Shown: positions 38,407 through 46,623 of the stretch, one piece after another | How positions within the stretch are numbered: the first letter of the stretch is position 1 | Layout of the letters: each line of letters opens with the position of its first letter | Origin: a virus | Direction: 5' to 3' (one strand) | Length of the DNA: 47,210 nt | Virus record (IMG/VR): IMGVR_UViG_3300034073_002088 | Span: 1 to 47,210 of that record | The notes under the pieces: generated by a model | Told to the model about the DNA's origin: nothing | The model's input: the letters and a program-made list of their open reading frames with translations, nothing else | Databases searched by the model: none | Translations under genes and position numbers: made by a program

Positions 38407-40726
38407 ACCCGCCCCCGTTGGTTGTTGTCGGGGCTGGCGAAGCAGCTGGACCGCTGCCTCCTCCACCATTGACCACGGCAGGAGTCTGCAATCGGCCCGC
38501 CGCCGCCTCTATGGCGGTCGCCGCCCTGGTGAGAGCATCAGCCGCGCTTTGAACCGGGAGCATGCCCTTCTCCACGGCCGGTTTGATGTCTACCGATGGA
38601 ACCACTTGATCGAACGGCAAGGGCGACATGCCCGGCTGCTCGACCTGCGGCACAGAAGGCACCGATGTCTTCGGAACCGGCTTGGGTCTGCCGGGAAGTT
38701 CCTCTTCGACATTGGTCGACGAACGCGGGCCTTTCAGCTCGTCGAGGAACTTCCGGTATTCATCGACAACCGTCAGCGATGGAAGCCCCGCCGCCGTGGC
38801 ATTCTCGTTCGTCTGATCGCTGGCGCGAGACTTGACCAAACCCATCCAGGCCAGGAAGTCGTACATCTTGTTGAAGGCAGCCGCGACCATCTCGATCCCG
38901 TTCACCGCCAACTGTGCCGCCTTGCCCATAAGCTCCGATGCCGTATGGATGCCTGTGACCTTTGTGATGAAGTCGCCGAACGATTCACCGGCCGACCCCA
39001 TGGCCTCCTTGATCCCGCCTAGGCTCTCTTGGAACTTCGCCCACTCGTCGCCCTGCTTCATTTGGGCGAATAGCTCGGAGAAGTCGGAACTGAAGCGAGA
39101 GCCAAGGTCCATCATGGACTTGCCTAAGCTCTTGAGCCCGTCGAGAACGCCAGGGAACGCCGACGCCGCCAGTACCGCCGCGCTCGCGATCAGGCCGAGC
39201 GGCGTTGCGAGAGCCGCCAGGAGCGGCCCGGCGATCATGAGGCCGACGCCAAGTCCGGCAAGCTGCATGCCCGTATTGATGAGAGCGGGATCGATCTTGC
39301 CAAGCCCGTCCACGAAACGCTCAATGCTATTGACGAATTGCTGGACGACTTTCGTGTTCGCCAAGGCGATCCACATCCGCTCGAACGACGCCTTCATGGC
39401 CTCGACGTTGCCGAAGATGGACTTGCTCCAAAGCGTCTCGACGGCGTCTAGCCCCTGCCCTTGCATGCGCTGCAACAGCTGGCGCCATTGCTCGAACTGA
39501 CTCTTGTCGCCGCCGATCATGGCTTGGCGCAAGGCTGCATTCCGCGCTATGTGACGGCCTTCAAACACCGTCCCATAGTCGGCCTCCGTCGCGCCCTTCT
39601 CGATCATCGCCTTGAGGACTTCTAGCGGGTTCAGGTCCCCCGTCTTAGCCAGGATCGACGATTCGACGGCTTGGCGCATCGCTGCGCGATCCTTGTCCGT
39701 TGTCTTGCCCAGCTTGTTCGATAGGTACGCCGTGACCTCGTCGACAATCGAATCCTTCGTCCTGTTCGGGTCTCGCGCGCCACCCTCTATCATCCTGCCC
39801 AGCGCCGCCGCATCTTTGCCGCCGAGGGAGCCGTACTGACGGACCGAGTTGCGCAGATTCCTTATCGCTTCATTAACCTCTACGACCGACGATGTACCGC
39901 GCGAGAACCGCTCGTCGTTCATATTGATGCCGAGGCGCGTCAGGATGCCTTGAGCCGGACCTGCCCGCTTCAGCAGTCGCGTCAGGTCACTCTTGACCAT
40001 TGTGCCGAACTCGGACGGGCCGAAGCCAGCTTGAGCGCCCGCCATCATCATCGGAAGCATGTCCTCCAACTTCATGCCGAGGTTCGCGCCAAGTGTTTGG
40101 AACTGGCGCATGCCCGTCATGATCGATCCTACGGACAGCTTGGTCTGATCGGCAGCGGTCAGCACCATGTCCGCCTGCCGCCGCATCCAATCGCCGAAGC
40201 CTTGCTCCGTGCCCGTCTTGCCGAAGATCGTTGTCAGCGTGTGCAGGTAGTCCGCGATCTGGTTCGCAGGCGTCTCCGTGTCCGCCTTGCTCAAAGAGAC
40301 CGTCGCCTTCAGCATGGTCTCGAGCCCGTCTTTCATGCCCGCCTTGACGAGCACTTCGCCTGCCTTGGCGATATTGGTCGACGAAAATCCCATCGCCCGG
40401 CCCATACGGAGCGCGAGCTCCGTCATGTGCTCCATCTCCTTGCGGGCAAATTCAACCTGGGTCTTGCCACTTTTCTCGTCGACAAGCTGGCCCGTACCGA
40501 CGCCGAAAATGGCCTTGTTGAACTCCTGGGCCTTCTCGATGACGTTGTAGAGCCCGTATCCGGCAGCGGCAGCCGTCGTTGCTGCGCGCCGCGTATGCTC
40601 TGCGGCCCGCTCTGCGCCCGCCTTGACGCTTTGATTGACCGCCCGGACCTGGGCCGCCATCGCGCGCAGCGGCCCGGTCAGTGCGTCGTGCGCCCGGATT
40701 GTCGCAGTCGTGACAAGCGTTGCCAT
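38393..40726 (-). CDS. Tail tape measure protein
   Basis: 777 aa. Helical N-terminus, TMP_10-like core (LNVKAGMKDGLETMLKATVSLSKA and further), hydrophobic segments at about 490-540 (LAGLGVGLMIAGPLLAALATPLGLIASAAVLAA), Pro/Gly-rich end. At about 1.5 A per residue this would suggest a tail near 115 nm. It follows the frameshifted chaperone gene, as expected. Confidence 0.9.
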   Translation of the reverse strand: MATLVTTATIRAHDALTGPLRAMAAQVRAVNQSVKAGAERAAEHTRRAATTAAAAGYGLYNVIEKAQEFNKAIFGVGTGQLVDEKSGKTQVEFARKEMEHMTELALRMGRAMGFSSTNIAKAGEVLVKAGMKDGLETMLKATVSLSKADTETPANQIADYLHTLTTIFGKTGTEQGFGDWMRRQADMVLTAADQTKLSVGSIMTGMRQFQTLGANLGMKLEDMLPMMMAGAQAGFGPSEFGTMVKSDLTRLLKRAGPAQGILTRLGINMNDERFSRGTSSVVEVNEAIRNLRNSVRQYGSLGGKDAAALGRMIEGGARDPNRTKDSIVDEVTAYLSNKLGKTTDKDRAAMRQAVESSILAKTGDLNPLEVLKAMIEKGATEADYGTVFEGRHIARNAALRQAMIGGDKSQFEQWRQLLQRMQGQGLDAVETLWSKSIFGNVEAMKASFERMWIALANTKVVQQFVNSIERFVDGLGKIDPALINTGMQLAGLGVGLMIAGPLLAALATPLGLIASAAVLAASAFPGVLDGLKSLGKSMMDLGSRFSSDFSELFAQMKQGDEWAKFQESLGGIKEAMGSAGESFGDFITKVTGIHTASELMGKAAQLAVNGIEMVAAAFNKMYDFLAWMGLVKSRASDQTNENATAAGLPSLTVVDEYRKFLDELKGPRSSTNVEEELPGRPKPVPKTSVPSVPQVEQPGMSPLPFDQVVPSVDIKPAVEKGMLPVQSAADALTRAATAIEAAAGRLQTPAVVNGGGGSGPAASPAPTTTNGGGYGRK

Positions 40727-40729
40727 GCG

Positions 40730-41280
40730 TCAAGCTCCCTGGGCATCGCGTTGTGCCTTGGCGTAGATGCCAGCAAGGTCCACGAGGACCCATAGCCGGG
40801 ACATCGGCACGTCAAGGACCTCGGCAGGCGGCAGCTTGTACGAGTAGATCAGGGTCGCGCAGAGCCGCTTTAGTTTCCCACGTCGTCGCCGATGTTGCTC
40901 AGCAGGATCGTGTTGATCCTTGAGACCAGCGTCAGCCAATCACGGCTGGAAAGCTGGCCGACGAGGATTTCGTCGAGATCGGTCAGCCGGGCGGCCCATT
41001 GCGAGGCCGCCTTGAAGTCGACCGTCGCGCGCCGGTTATCGTCGTCGCCGCGAACATCGAAGGGCACCTTGCCCACCTCGATGTAGTCAGCGGCGCGGGG
41101 CTCCCGCAGCCGTAGCTCATACAGCGTCCCCTGGTGAGACCGGATCGGCTGCGTCAGCTTGATGAGCATGGGATCATCGGCCGCCTTGCCAACGGTTGCC
41201 GCTTGTTCTGCGGGCGCTGGCGTTTCGGCTGGACCCTCATTGATCACGGGCGCGGGAGCCCTGCGAGGCACGTTGAGCAT
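40730..41280 (-). CDS. Tail assembly chaperone, -1 frameshift product (gp41')
   Basis: The zero-frame protein (40870-41280, 136 aa) is extended by 47 aa in the -1 frame. The slippery heptamer GGGAAAC, read as G-GGA-AAC in frame (minus strand, plus coordinates 40873-40879), directly precedes the TAA. Slippage gives ...DVGN-LKRLCATLIYSY.... This mirrors lambda gpG/gpGT and Mu gp41/gp41'. The longer form should bind the tape measure protein. Confidence 0.85.
40870..41280 (-). CDS. Tail assembly chaperone, zero frame (gp41)
   Basis: 136 aa, acidic with a Pro/Ala-rich linker at the start. LTQPIRSHQGTLYELRLREPRAADYIEVGKVPF is the Mu gp41-type core. The stop follows the slippery site immediately. 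Between tail tube and tape measure genes. Confidence 0.8.
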   Translation of the reverse strand: MLNVPRRAPAPVINEGPAETPAPAEQAATVGKAADDPMLIKLTQPIRSHQGTLYELRLREPRAADYIEVGKVPFDVRGDDDNRRATVDFKAASQWAARLTDLDEILVGQLSSRDWLTLVSRINTILLSNIGDDVGN

Positions 41281-41304
41281 GGAATTTCCCCCTTATGTCG
41301 TCGC

Positions 41305-41700
41305 TTAGATCGACTCGATCATTGAGACGTTCGCGGACGCGAGCTTCACGCCGCTGATCTCGCCGTCCTCGGCCTTGATCGACGGGCGTCCGACCATGCG
41401 GGCGCGCGTGAACAGGTAGGTCCGGCGCATGTCGATCATCTCGAGGGTCGCGTCGATGTAGCAGTTGAGCAGGTCCTCCATGCGGAGCCCGCACTTGTCC
41501 GAGATGGACAGCTCAACCGTTGCCGGGACCGGCTTGGTCGTGACGTACATAGACCCGTCGCTGTTAGCCAAAGCCTCGGTCTCGACCGTGGTCGGCATGA
41601 TCGTGACATTCGCGCGGATCGATAACTTCCGCGTGCCGCCGTCCGTATGGACGGTGAGGCTGACGCGCCCGCCCGAGTTTGCGCAGCACAAGTCTGCCAT
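41305..41700 (-). CDS. Tail tube protein (Mu gpM-like)
   Basis: 131 aa, beta-rich: GRVSLTVHTDGGTRKLSIRANVTIMPTTVETEALANSDGS and CYIDATLEMIDMRR. Usual length and place for Mu-type tube protein, between sheath and chaperone. Confidence 0.85.
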   Translation of the reverse strand: MADLCCANSGGRVSLTVHTDGGTRKLSIRANVTIMPTTVETEALANSDGSMYVTTKPVPATVELSISDKCGLRMEDLLNCYIDATLEMIDMRRTYLFTRARMVGRPSIKAEDGEISGVKLASANVSMIESI

Positions 41701-41712
41701 GATGTTTGCTCC

Positions 41713-43548
41713 TTAAGCTGCGCGTTGCAGATGGGCGACGTAGGACACCGCCAGAATCCGCAGCTGGTTCACGAGATCGGCGGGCAGGTAGATGTCGACG
41801 CGATTGGCGTCCTGCGCCGACCGCTCGACGATCAGGCTCGACGAGAACAGCTCGGAGTTCTCGACAACCGCCAGGGCCTCTTGCCGCTTGTATTCGTGGA
41901 CGATCACCGCCCGAATGTCGGCAGGCGTGGCAACGCCCTCCAGGCCCTCGGGATTGTCATCCATCAGCGCCGCACGCGGGAACTGCCCGGTGAGGGCCGC
42001 CTTGAACGCGCGGATCGAATACATGCACTGCGCCCGCGTCACGACATCAAGCCAGGACGCATCGGGCGAGCCCCACTCGTTCGTGCGGTAGTTCGTCACG
42101 AGCCGGTCGATGGATGCGACCTTGGTCTTGCCCGTGACATGGTACGAGCTGATGCCGGACCAGTAGAGCGAGTTGCGCTCCTGGATCGACGGGCGGTCCG
42201 ACGCCTGCTTGGGCGGAAGGATGCCGATCAGGTCCAGGCTCTGCAACGGACGCGACAACTCGGGAGGCTCGGCCAGATGCGCAGACATGCGCCCGCCCAG
42301 CGCGCCCGCCCACTTCCATGCCGGGCTGGCCGCCTTGTAGACGCCGAACACGGACGTGTAGGGCGAGTTGCGGCCCGCCCCGAACGTCATAAGGTTTGAG
42401 ATCGTGTCGTGCTTCACGCCGAGGTAATGGCCGTAGATTTGCTGATACGGCGACCACCGCCCGCTCGCGTCATTGAGGAGCACATCGATGTTGCCCATCA
42501 GAACGCTGTCGGTGTAGGGGCCGACGATCCAGTCGAACTGCTCGTCGCCGAGGTTCGCCAGCGCCGTCGAGAAGTCGGGATCGCCCGTGCCGCCGCTCAT
42601 CTGCACGAAGGTGAAGATCACCGAAGCGGTGTCGCCCTCGTCGCCGTAGTAGTTGGTGTCGAGGTAGATCGAGTTTCCTGGCGTGCCCTTGTGGCGGGCG
42701 GTCAAGTCGATCTGGCGAGAATCCAGGGCATTGACGACAGCCGTCACCGGGCGAGCCGCCGAGATCGTCGTGGCGTTGATCTCAGCCGCCAAGCGGGCCG
42801 CGAACGTCGGGCCGGTGTCGCTCGTGTACGCGATGCTCTGCACCCGCACATCGCCGATCCAGATGCTGATCGTCGTTGCCTTGCTGACAAGCCCGGTCCG
42901 GGTGAACGTGGCAGGCGTCGTGCCGAGCGTGAAGGTCGCCCCGCGATAGAGCCGGAACATGCTGCCGCCGTAGGCCGTGCCGTTGGCAACAGACACCACG
43001 AGCGCGTTCTCGAACTCGGTCGCGGTATTCATGTCCGTGTGACGCGACCATGTGCCGTTGGCGCCCGTTCCGAGGGCCGTGACGGTGTAGAGGCCGTTCT
43101 CGGTCGAATTGGTCTGCTGCCAAACGAGGACCGAGTCTCCGGCCGCGAGGGCATGACCATCGACGGTGCTGGGGGCGCCGCCTGCCAGCGTGACGTTCGA
43201 GCCGGTGGCCGCGACTGCCGTCAATGCGCGCGGCAGGATGATGGAGCCGGTCGCAGCAACGCCAACGGCGCTATCGTACATCGGCAGCGCCCAGATTTCC
43301 TGAAACGGCGCATTCGCGCGAGCCGCGACGACCATATCGGCCAGCATGCTGTTGTCGCCGAAGTAGTCGCGGGGGTCGCCCTGGACGTAGACCGGCTGGC
43401 CCTCGATGGCGGTGCCGGACGTTGTCATCTGCCCGAGCAAGAGCAGGCGGTTCGGGCTGACGTAGGGCGTCTGCGCACCGCGAAGCTCGGCGTAGAATAG
43501 CGGCACCCGCAACGTTGCTTGCGGGATTTGATTGAACTGGATCGCCAT
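41713..43548 (-). CDS. Tail sheath protein with inserted surface domain
   Basis: 611 aa versus about 495 in Mu gpL. Start MAIQFNQIPQATLRVPLFYAE, middle IWALPMYDSAVGVAATGSI and end (RSAQDANRVDIYLPADLVNQLRILA) are sheath-like. Between about residues 103 and 224 an extra domain is inserted: NVTLAGG, TVDGHALAAGDSVLVWQQTNSTENGLY, WSRHTDMNTA and FTLGTTPATFT. This motif set belongs to domains usually found in phage tail fibres/spikes. It should stick out from the sheath surface. Confidence 0.9.
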   Translation of the reverse strand: MAIQFNQIPQATLRVPLFYAELRGAQTPYVSPNRLLLLGQMTTSGTAIEGQPVYVQGDPRDYFGDNSMLADMVVAARANAPFQEIWALPMYDSAVGVAATGSIILPRALTAVAATGSNVTLAGGAPSTVDGHALAAGDSVLVWQQTNSTENGLYTVTALGTGANGTWSRHTDMNTATEFENALVVSVANGTAYGGSMFRLYRGATFTLGTTPATFTRTGLVSKATTISIWIGDVRVQSIAYTSDTGPTFAARLAAEINATTISAARPVTAVVNALDSRQIDLTARHKGTPGNSIYLDTNYYGDEGDTASVIFTFVQMSGGTGDPDFSTALANLGDEQFDWIVGPYTDSVLMGNIDVLLNDASGRWSPYQQIYGHYLGVKHDTISNLMTFGAGRNSPYTSVFGVYKAASPAWKWAGALGGRMSAHLAEPPELSRPLQSLDLIGILPPKQASDRPSIQERNSLYWSGISSYHVTGKTKVASIDRLVTNYRTNEWGSPDASWLDVVTRAQCMYSIRAFKAALTGQFPRAALMDDNPEGLEGVATPADIRAVIVHEYKRQEALAVVENSELFSSSLIVERSAQDANRVDIYLPADLVNQLRILAVSYVAHLQRAA

Positions 43549-43551
43549 CGG

Positions 43552-43764
43552 TTACTCCTTGGGGGCAATCTTGCTGGCAATGAAGGGCTTCGCAGGAGCA
43601 GCCACAGGCTTGGGCGGGTCTGCGCTCTCGATGATCACGCCACCCTCCGCCGCCCTTCGGCGCCAGAATGGATTGTCCGGCATCACGCCGGGACGCAATT
43701 CGATGCCGGTGAACGGGTCAATGATGCGCATGCCCGGCGCGGGGGACACCTTGATGAGGTTCAC
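43552..43764 (-). CDS. DUF2635 / Mu gp38-like protein
   Basis: 70 aa: VSPAPGMRIIDPFTGIELRPG and VMPDNPFWRRRAAEGGV match DUF2635. Always found before the sheath gene in Mu-like tails. Overlaps the upstream gene by 4 nt. Confidence 0.85.
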   Translation of the reverse strand: MNLIKVSPAPGMRIIDPFTGIELRPGVMPDNPFWRRRAAEGGVIIESADPPKPVAAPAKPFIASKIAPKE

Positions 43765-44504
43765 GACGTTTTCTCCATGTCGATGATGTCGGTGCGGGTT
43801 GTCGCCGCCTGCTCTGTTCGGATCGCCACCTTCCGCAGCGGGGGCAACGTCACGAAGTCGCGGGAGCCGTTGATCAGGTCGCGCGTGCTCGCAAACACTG
43901 GACTCTCAAGGATTTGATCCTCCAGCGCCTCGAGGTACGGGACCAGAAGTCGACGTCCGCTCCCCGTCGCCGTCACCGTGTCGATGGTCGGCGTGGGCAG
44001 GCAGTCCTGATTGAGCGCGACTTCAATCGCGATCTGGCGCACAGCGTACCGCGCCGCCTGCTCGGATGATCGGAAGGGCTCGCTATCCCACGTCTCAACG
44101 CACCGGACCAGGCGGTGCCAAGCCAGAGCCCAAGGGTTCGTCGGATCATGCAGGGCCGTCTCGACCTCAGCCTCGAAGAGATCAAGCATCGCCTCGAGCT
44201 CGGCATCGGTCTCGATCCAGCTGACGCCGCTGTTGGAGACGGAGCCTATCGCGATCTCGATGACGAGGTTCACCTTGCGCTGCCAGACAGCCCGGCCGCT
44301 TCCGCCGCTCGCCACGTTCGTGCGCTTCTCGTCGGCCGTGTAGACCAGCGCCACCGGTGTCATGCTCTCTTGAGCGATATCCGTGACGGGCCTGATCTTG
44401 CTATCGAAGACGGCTTCCCCGGCCATCGTCGGAAATGGACCATCGCCGCCCCGCGTGAGCGCCAGGACGGTCGCGGCCCGAAGGAGGAGCCTGTTCGGGA
44501 TCAT
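43761..44504 (-). CDS. Probable tail terminator (Mu gp37 position)
   Basis: 247 aa; VALVYTADEKRT, WQRKVNLVIEIAIGS and ELEAMLDLFEAEVETALHDPTNPWA suit a tail terminator/completion protein (beta sheet plus helix). Length is larger than Mu gp37 (188 aa). Assignment mainly by position. Confidence 0.6.
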   Translation of the reverse strand: MIPNRLLLRAATVLALTRGGDGPFPTMAGEAVFDSKIRPVTDIAQESMTPVALVYTADEKRTNVASGGSGRAVWQRKVNLVIEIAIGSVSNSGVSWIETDAELEAMLDLFEAEVETALHDPTNPWALAWHRLVRCVETWDSEPFRSSEQAARYAVRQIAIEVALNQDCLPTPTIDTVTATGSGRRLLVPYLEALEDQILESPVFASTRDLINGSRDFVTLPPLRKVAIRTEQAATTRTDIIDMEKTS

Positions 44505-44902
44505 GCGGCGGGCGGGGCCTCAAGGTTCTCGAGCACCAGCGTCGTGCGTGTGTGCATGTCGAAGCGCACGTCGAGGACAGCGAACCAGCGCCCGAGGTGC
44601 GGGATGTAGACCCTGTCGCCCTGGGTCGGCGGGAACTTGCACGCGCCCCGCTGGACGGACAGCGTCGACACCATCGACGAGATCATCGTCTCGTCCAGCC
44701 CATCCGCGCCCGGCGACTTCGAGCCACCCATAGGGCGCTCGATCTCATCGTAGATGCCGCAGACCTCATAGCTGGGCCGGTCCGGCGCCGCCGAGGCTCG
44801 CCGATTGGGCCGCGAGATTGTGGGGTGGATGACCGCCGTCGTGCCGAGCTTGGCATCCATGATGCTCGATGCCCGCGCGAGCTGCTGCATGAAGCGGCTC
44901 AA
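44501..44902 (-). CDS. Probable head-tail joining / neck protein
   Basis: TTG 44902 overlaps the upstream TGA (TTGA) and has GAGG 8 nt upstream, giving 133 aa; ATG 44890 is an alternative with no RBS. End is beta-rich (DRVYIPHLGRWFAVLDVRFDMHTRTTLVLENLEAP), like head closure/neck proteins. Low certainty. Confidence 0.5.
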   Translation of the reverse strand: MSRFMQQLARASSIMDAKLGTTAVIHPTISRPNRRASAAPDRPSYEVCGIYDEIERPMGGSKSPGADGLDETMISSMVSTLSVQRGACKFPPTQGDRVYIPHLGRWFAVLDVRFDMHTRTTLVLENLEAPPAA

Positions 44903-45339
44903 AGGACGATCCTCACATGGATCACGCGATTGACGGTCCGCGTCGGCATGACGAATGCGCCAGCCGCGATCCCGTCTACGGTGATCGTGTTCGTGAGGTA
45001 GTAGATGTCGCCGACCGCCGCCGCGCTCGCATCCACGATGCAGACGGTGTGGGTGTTGGCCTCGTCGATCAGCGTGATGGCGGTGATCGTGGGAGCTTGC
45101 GGGCTCAACGCATGAGCGGCCCATGTGCTGCTCGAAATCTTGCCGCCGTTCTCCTTGATCCAATCCGTCCAGTCGAGGCCGACATCGATAATGTCGCCCG
45201 CCTTGACCAGCAGAATCTCGTTGTTGATCGACGGCGGGTTGATGCCGGACGTGACTATCGTCGGATCGCAGGCGGGGACAACCGGGCGGCGACACTGTTC
45301 GACCGGCGTCGAGGTATAGGTCAGAGAGCTGGTCAGCAT
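44899..45339 (-). CDS. Phage fiber-tail adaptor-like protein
   Basis: 146 aa with LVKAGDIIDVGLDWTDWIKENGGKISSSTWAAHAL and YYLTNTITVDG, the recurring Ig-like pattern of the phage fibre-tail adaptor family (DWTDWL...I-SSTW...TNTIT). Likely decoration or joining protein at head or tail. Confidence 0.7.
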   Translation of the reverse strand: MLTSSLTYTSTPVEQCRRPVVPACDPTIVTSGINPPSINNEILLVKAGDIIDVGLDWTDWIKENGGKISSSTWAAHALSPQAPTITAITLIDEANTHTVCIVDASAAAVGDIYYLTNTITVDGIAAGAFVMPTRTVNRVIHVRIVL

Positions 45340-45343
45340 TGGG

Positions 45344-46036
45344 CTATCTCGCGAGAGGGACGCGCGGGCGCGAATTGGCTGGGGGCGGCGACCATGTCTG
45401 GAACGGGCCGCAGGACGCTCTGGGCTCGCCGCTGGCGGGCGTTTCGGGCGTCTTAGCTATATCGGGTGCGGCGGCAGCTTCCGGCCCTCTGTGGCCGCCA
45501 TGCGGGGCCGGATCGGGAATGCCAACCATCTTGCCGAGCAGCGGGCCAATCACGGGGATCGCGCTCGGGTCGTGAATCATCTTCTGCACGATCTGATATC
45601 CGAGGATGCCGATGGTGCAGGACAGGACGGGATACGCGGTCGAAGTCGGCGCGACCTTCAGCACGACCTCGCTGATCCACGGCGCCAATGTCGCCGCGAG
45701 CGCCGAGCCGACGAAGATGCGCCCCAGGACCTCGGTCACACCAGCACGCGAAAATACCGAGACGATCATGCCGCCGACCGCACCGAACGCAACACTCCTT
45801 GCCAAGTCAGAGGTGGCAAGGTCCTTGATCGTGTCCACGCTGCCGCCTCCTTTTGACGTGGCATGATGGGCGGCGGCTACGCCAGCCGTCACGGCAAGCG
45901 CTGCGATGGTGATCCGGTTGTCGTATTCCCCGAGCTTCCGCGTCTGATCCCCGTGACGGGGCTGTGCATCTCGCATGGCAATCTCGCTAGCTTGCAGGCT
46001 CGCCACTGCCGCCGTCGCGGCAATCGTCGTACTCAC
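45344..46036 (-). CDS. Holin-like multi-pass membrane protein
   Basis: GTG 46036 gives 230 aa. Hydrophobic segments at about 42-60, 82-100, 102-125 and 135-155, then a Pro/Ala-rich soluble tail. Directly after the spanin genes, which supports holin or antiholin function. An ATG at 45978 is an alternative start. Confidence 0.55.
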   Translation of the reverse strand: MSTTIAATAAVASLQASEIAMRDAQPRHGDQTRKLGEYDNRITIAALAVTAGVAAAHHATSKGGGSVDTIKDLATSDLARSVAFGAVGGMIVSVFSRAGVTEVLGRIFVGSALAATLAPWISEVVLKVAPTSTAYPVLSCTIGILGYQIVQKMIHDPSAIPVIGPLLGKMVGIPDPAPHGGHRGPEAAAAPDIAKTPETPASGEPRASCGPFQTWSPPPANSRPRVPLAR

Positions 46037-46304
46037 GCATGATCAACATCCCCGCCTCGATCTTGCGCTCGGCATCGACCTCGAGGGAATCGACCCAGCG
46101 GCGCACATCCGCTTTGCTCACCGCCCCTTTCGGGCGCGGGACGCGGTGCAGGATCGCATTGCGAGCGCCGTCATCGATTGGCGGGCACCGGAACGTCGAT
46201 AGCTCAACGACCGGGACTTCGGGCGGCGGCGCCTCTTTTGCGCAGCCAAGGATCGTCAGCGGGAAAGACAACGTCGCCAGCATCAGGTAAGGCGTCGAGC
46301 GCAT
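45987..46304 (-). CDS. Outer-membrane spanin lipoprotein (Rz1-like)
   Basis: 105 aa beginning MRSTPYLMLATLSFPLTILGCAKE; LTILGC is a lipobox, so Cys21 should be lipidated. A Pro-rich segment follows (EAPPPEVPVV). The gene starts inside the end of the inner spanin gene in another frame (overlap 46204-46304), the classical Rz/Rz1 layout. Confidence 0.8.
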   Translation of the reverse strand: MRSTPYLMLATLSFPLTILGCAKEAPPPEVPVVELSTFRCPPIDDGARNAILHRVPRPKGAVSKADVRRWVDSLEVDAERKIEAGMLIMREYDDCRDGGSGEPAS

Positions 46305-46623
46305 CGCGCGCGTCCTTCAATTGTTGCTCTAGGTCCGCGATCCGCATGCCCGCCGCGTCGAGATCGCGCGACCGCTCCGCAAGCGCCCGCTCGCCGTCAG
46401 CCTGGGCTTTCAGGATCAGTTGCTTCTCAAGCGCCAGCCGGTCGGCGCGCTCCTGCGCCTCGCACACTTCGATGGCCTGTCGCTTGACCGATCCGATGTG
46501 AATCTTGAGACCAGCCACGAGGCCGACGATGATGATCGGCACGCATGCAGTGATGCCGAGGGCAAAGCCGTATGGGCCGCCGCTCAGCTTTCGTGCCCAT
46601 TGCACGATGACCGCGAAGCTCAA
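46204..46623 (-). CDS. Inner-membrane spanin (Rz-like)
   Basis: TTG 46623 overlaps the endolysin TGA and has AAGGA 10 nt upstream, giving 139 aa. One membrane helix (YGFALGITACVPIIIVGLVAGL) is followed by a coiled coil (AQERADRLALEKQLILKAQADGERALAERSRDLDAAGMRIADLEQQLKD in parts) as in i-spanins. Confidence 0.7.
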   Translation of the reverse strand: MSFAVIVQWARKLSGGPYGFALGITACVPIIIVGLVAGLKIHIGSVKRQAIEVCEAQERADRLALEKQLILKAQADGERALAERSRDLDAAGMRIADLEQQLKDARDALDALPDAGDVVFPADDPWLRKRGAAARSPGR

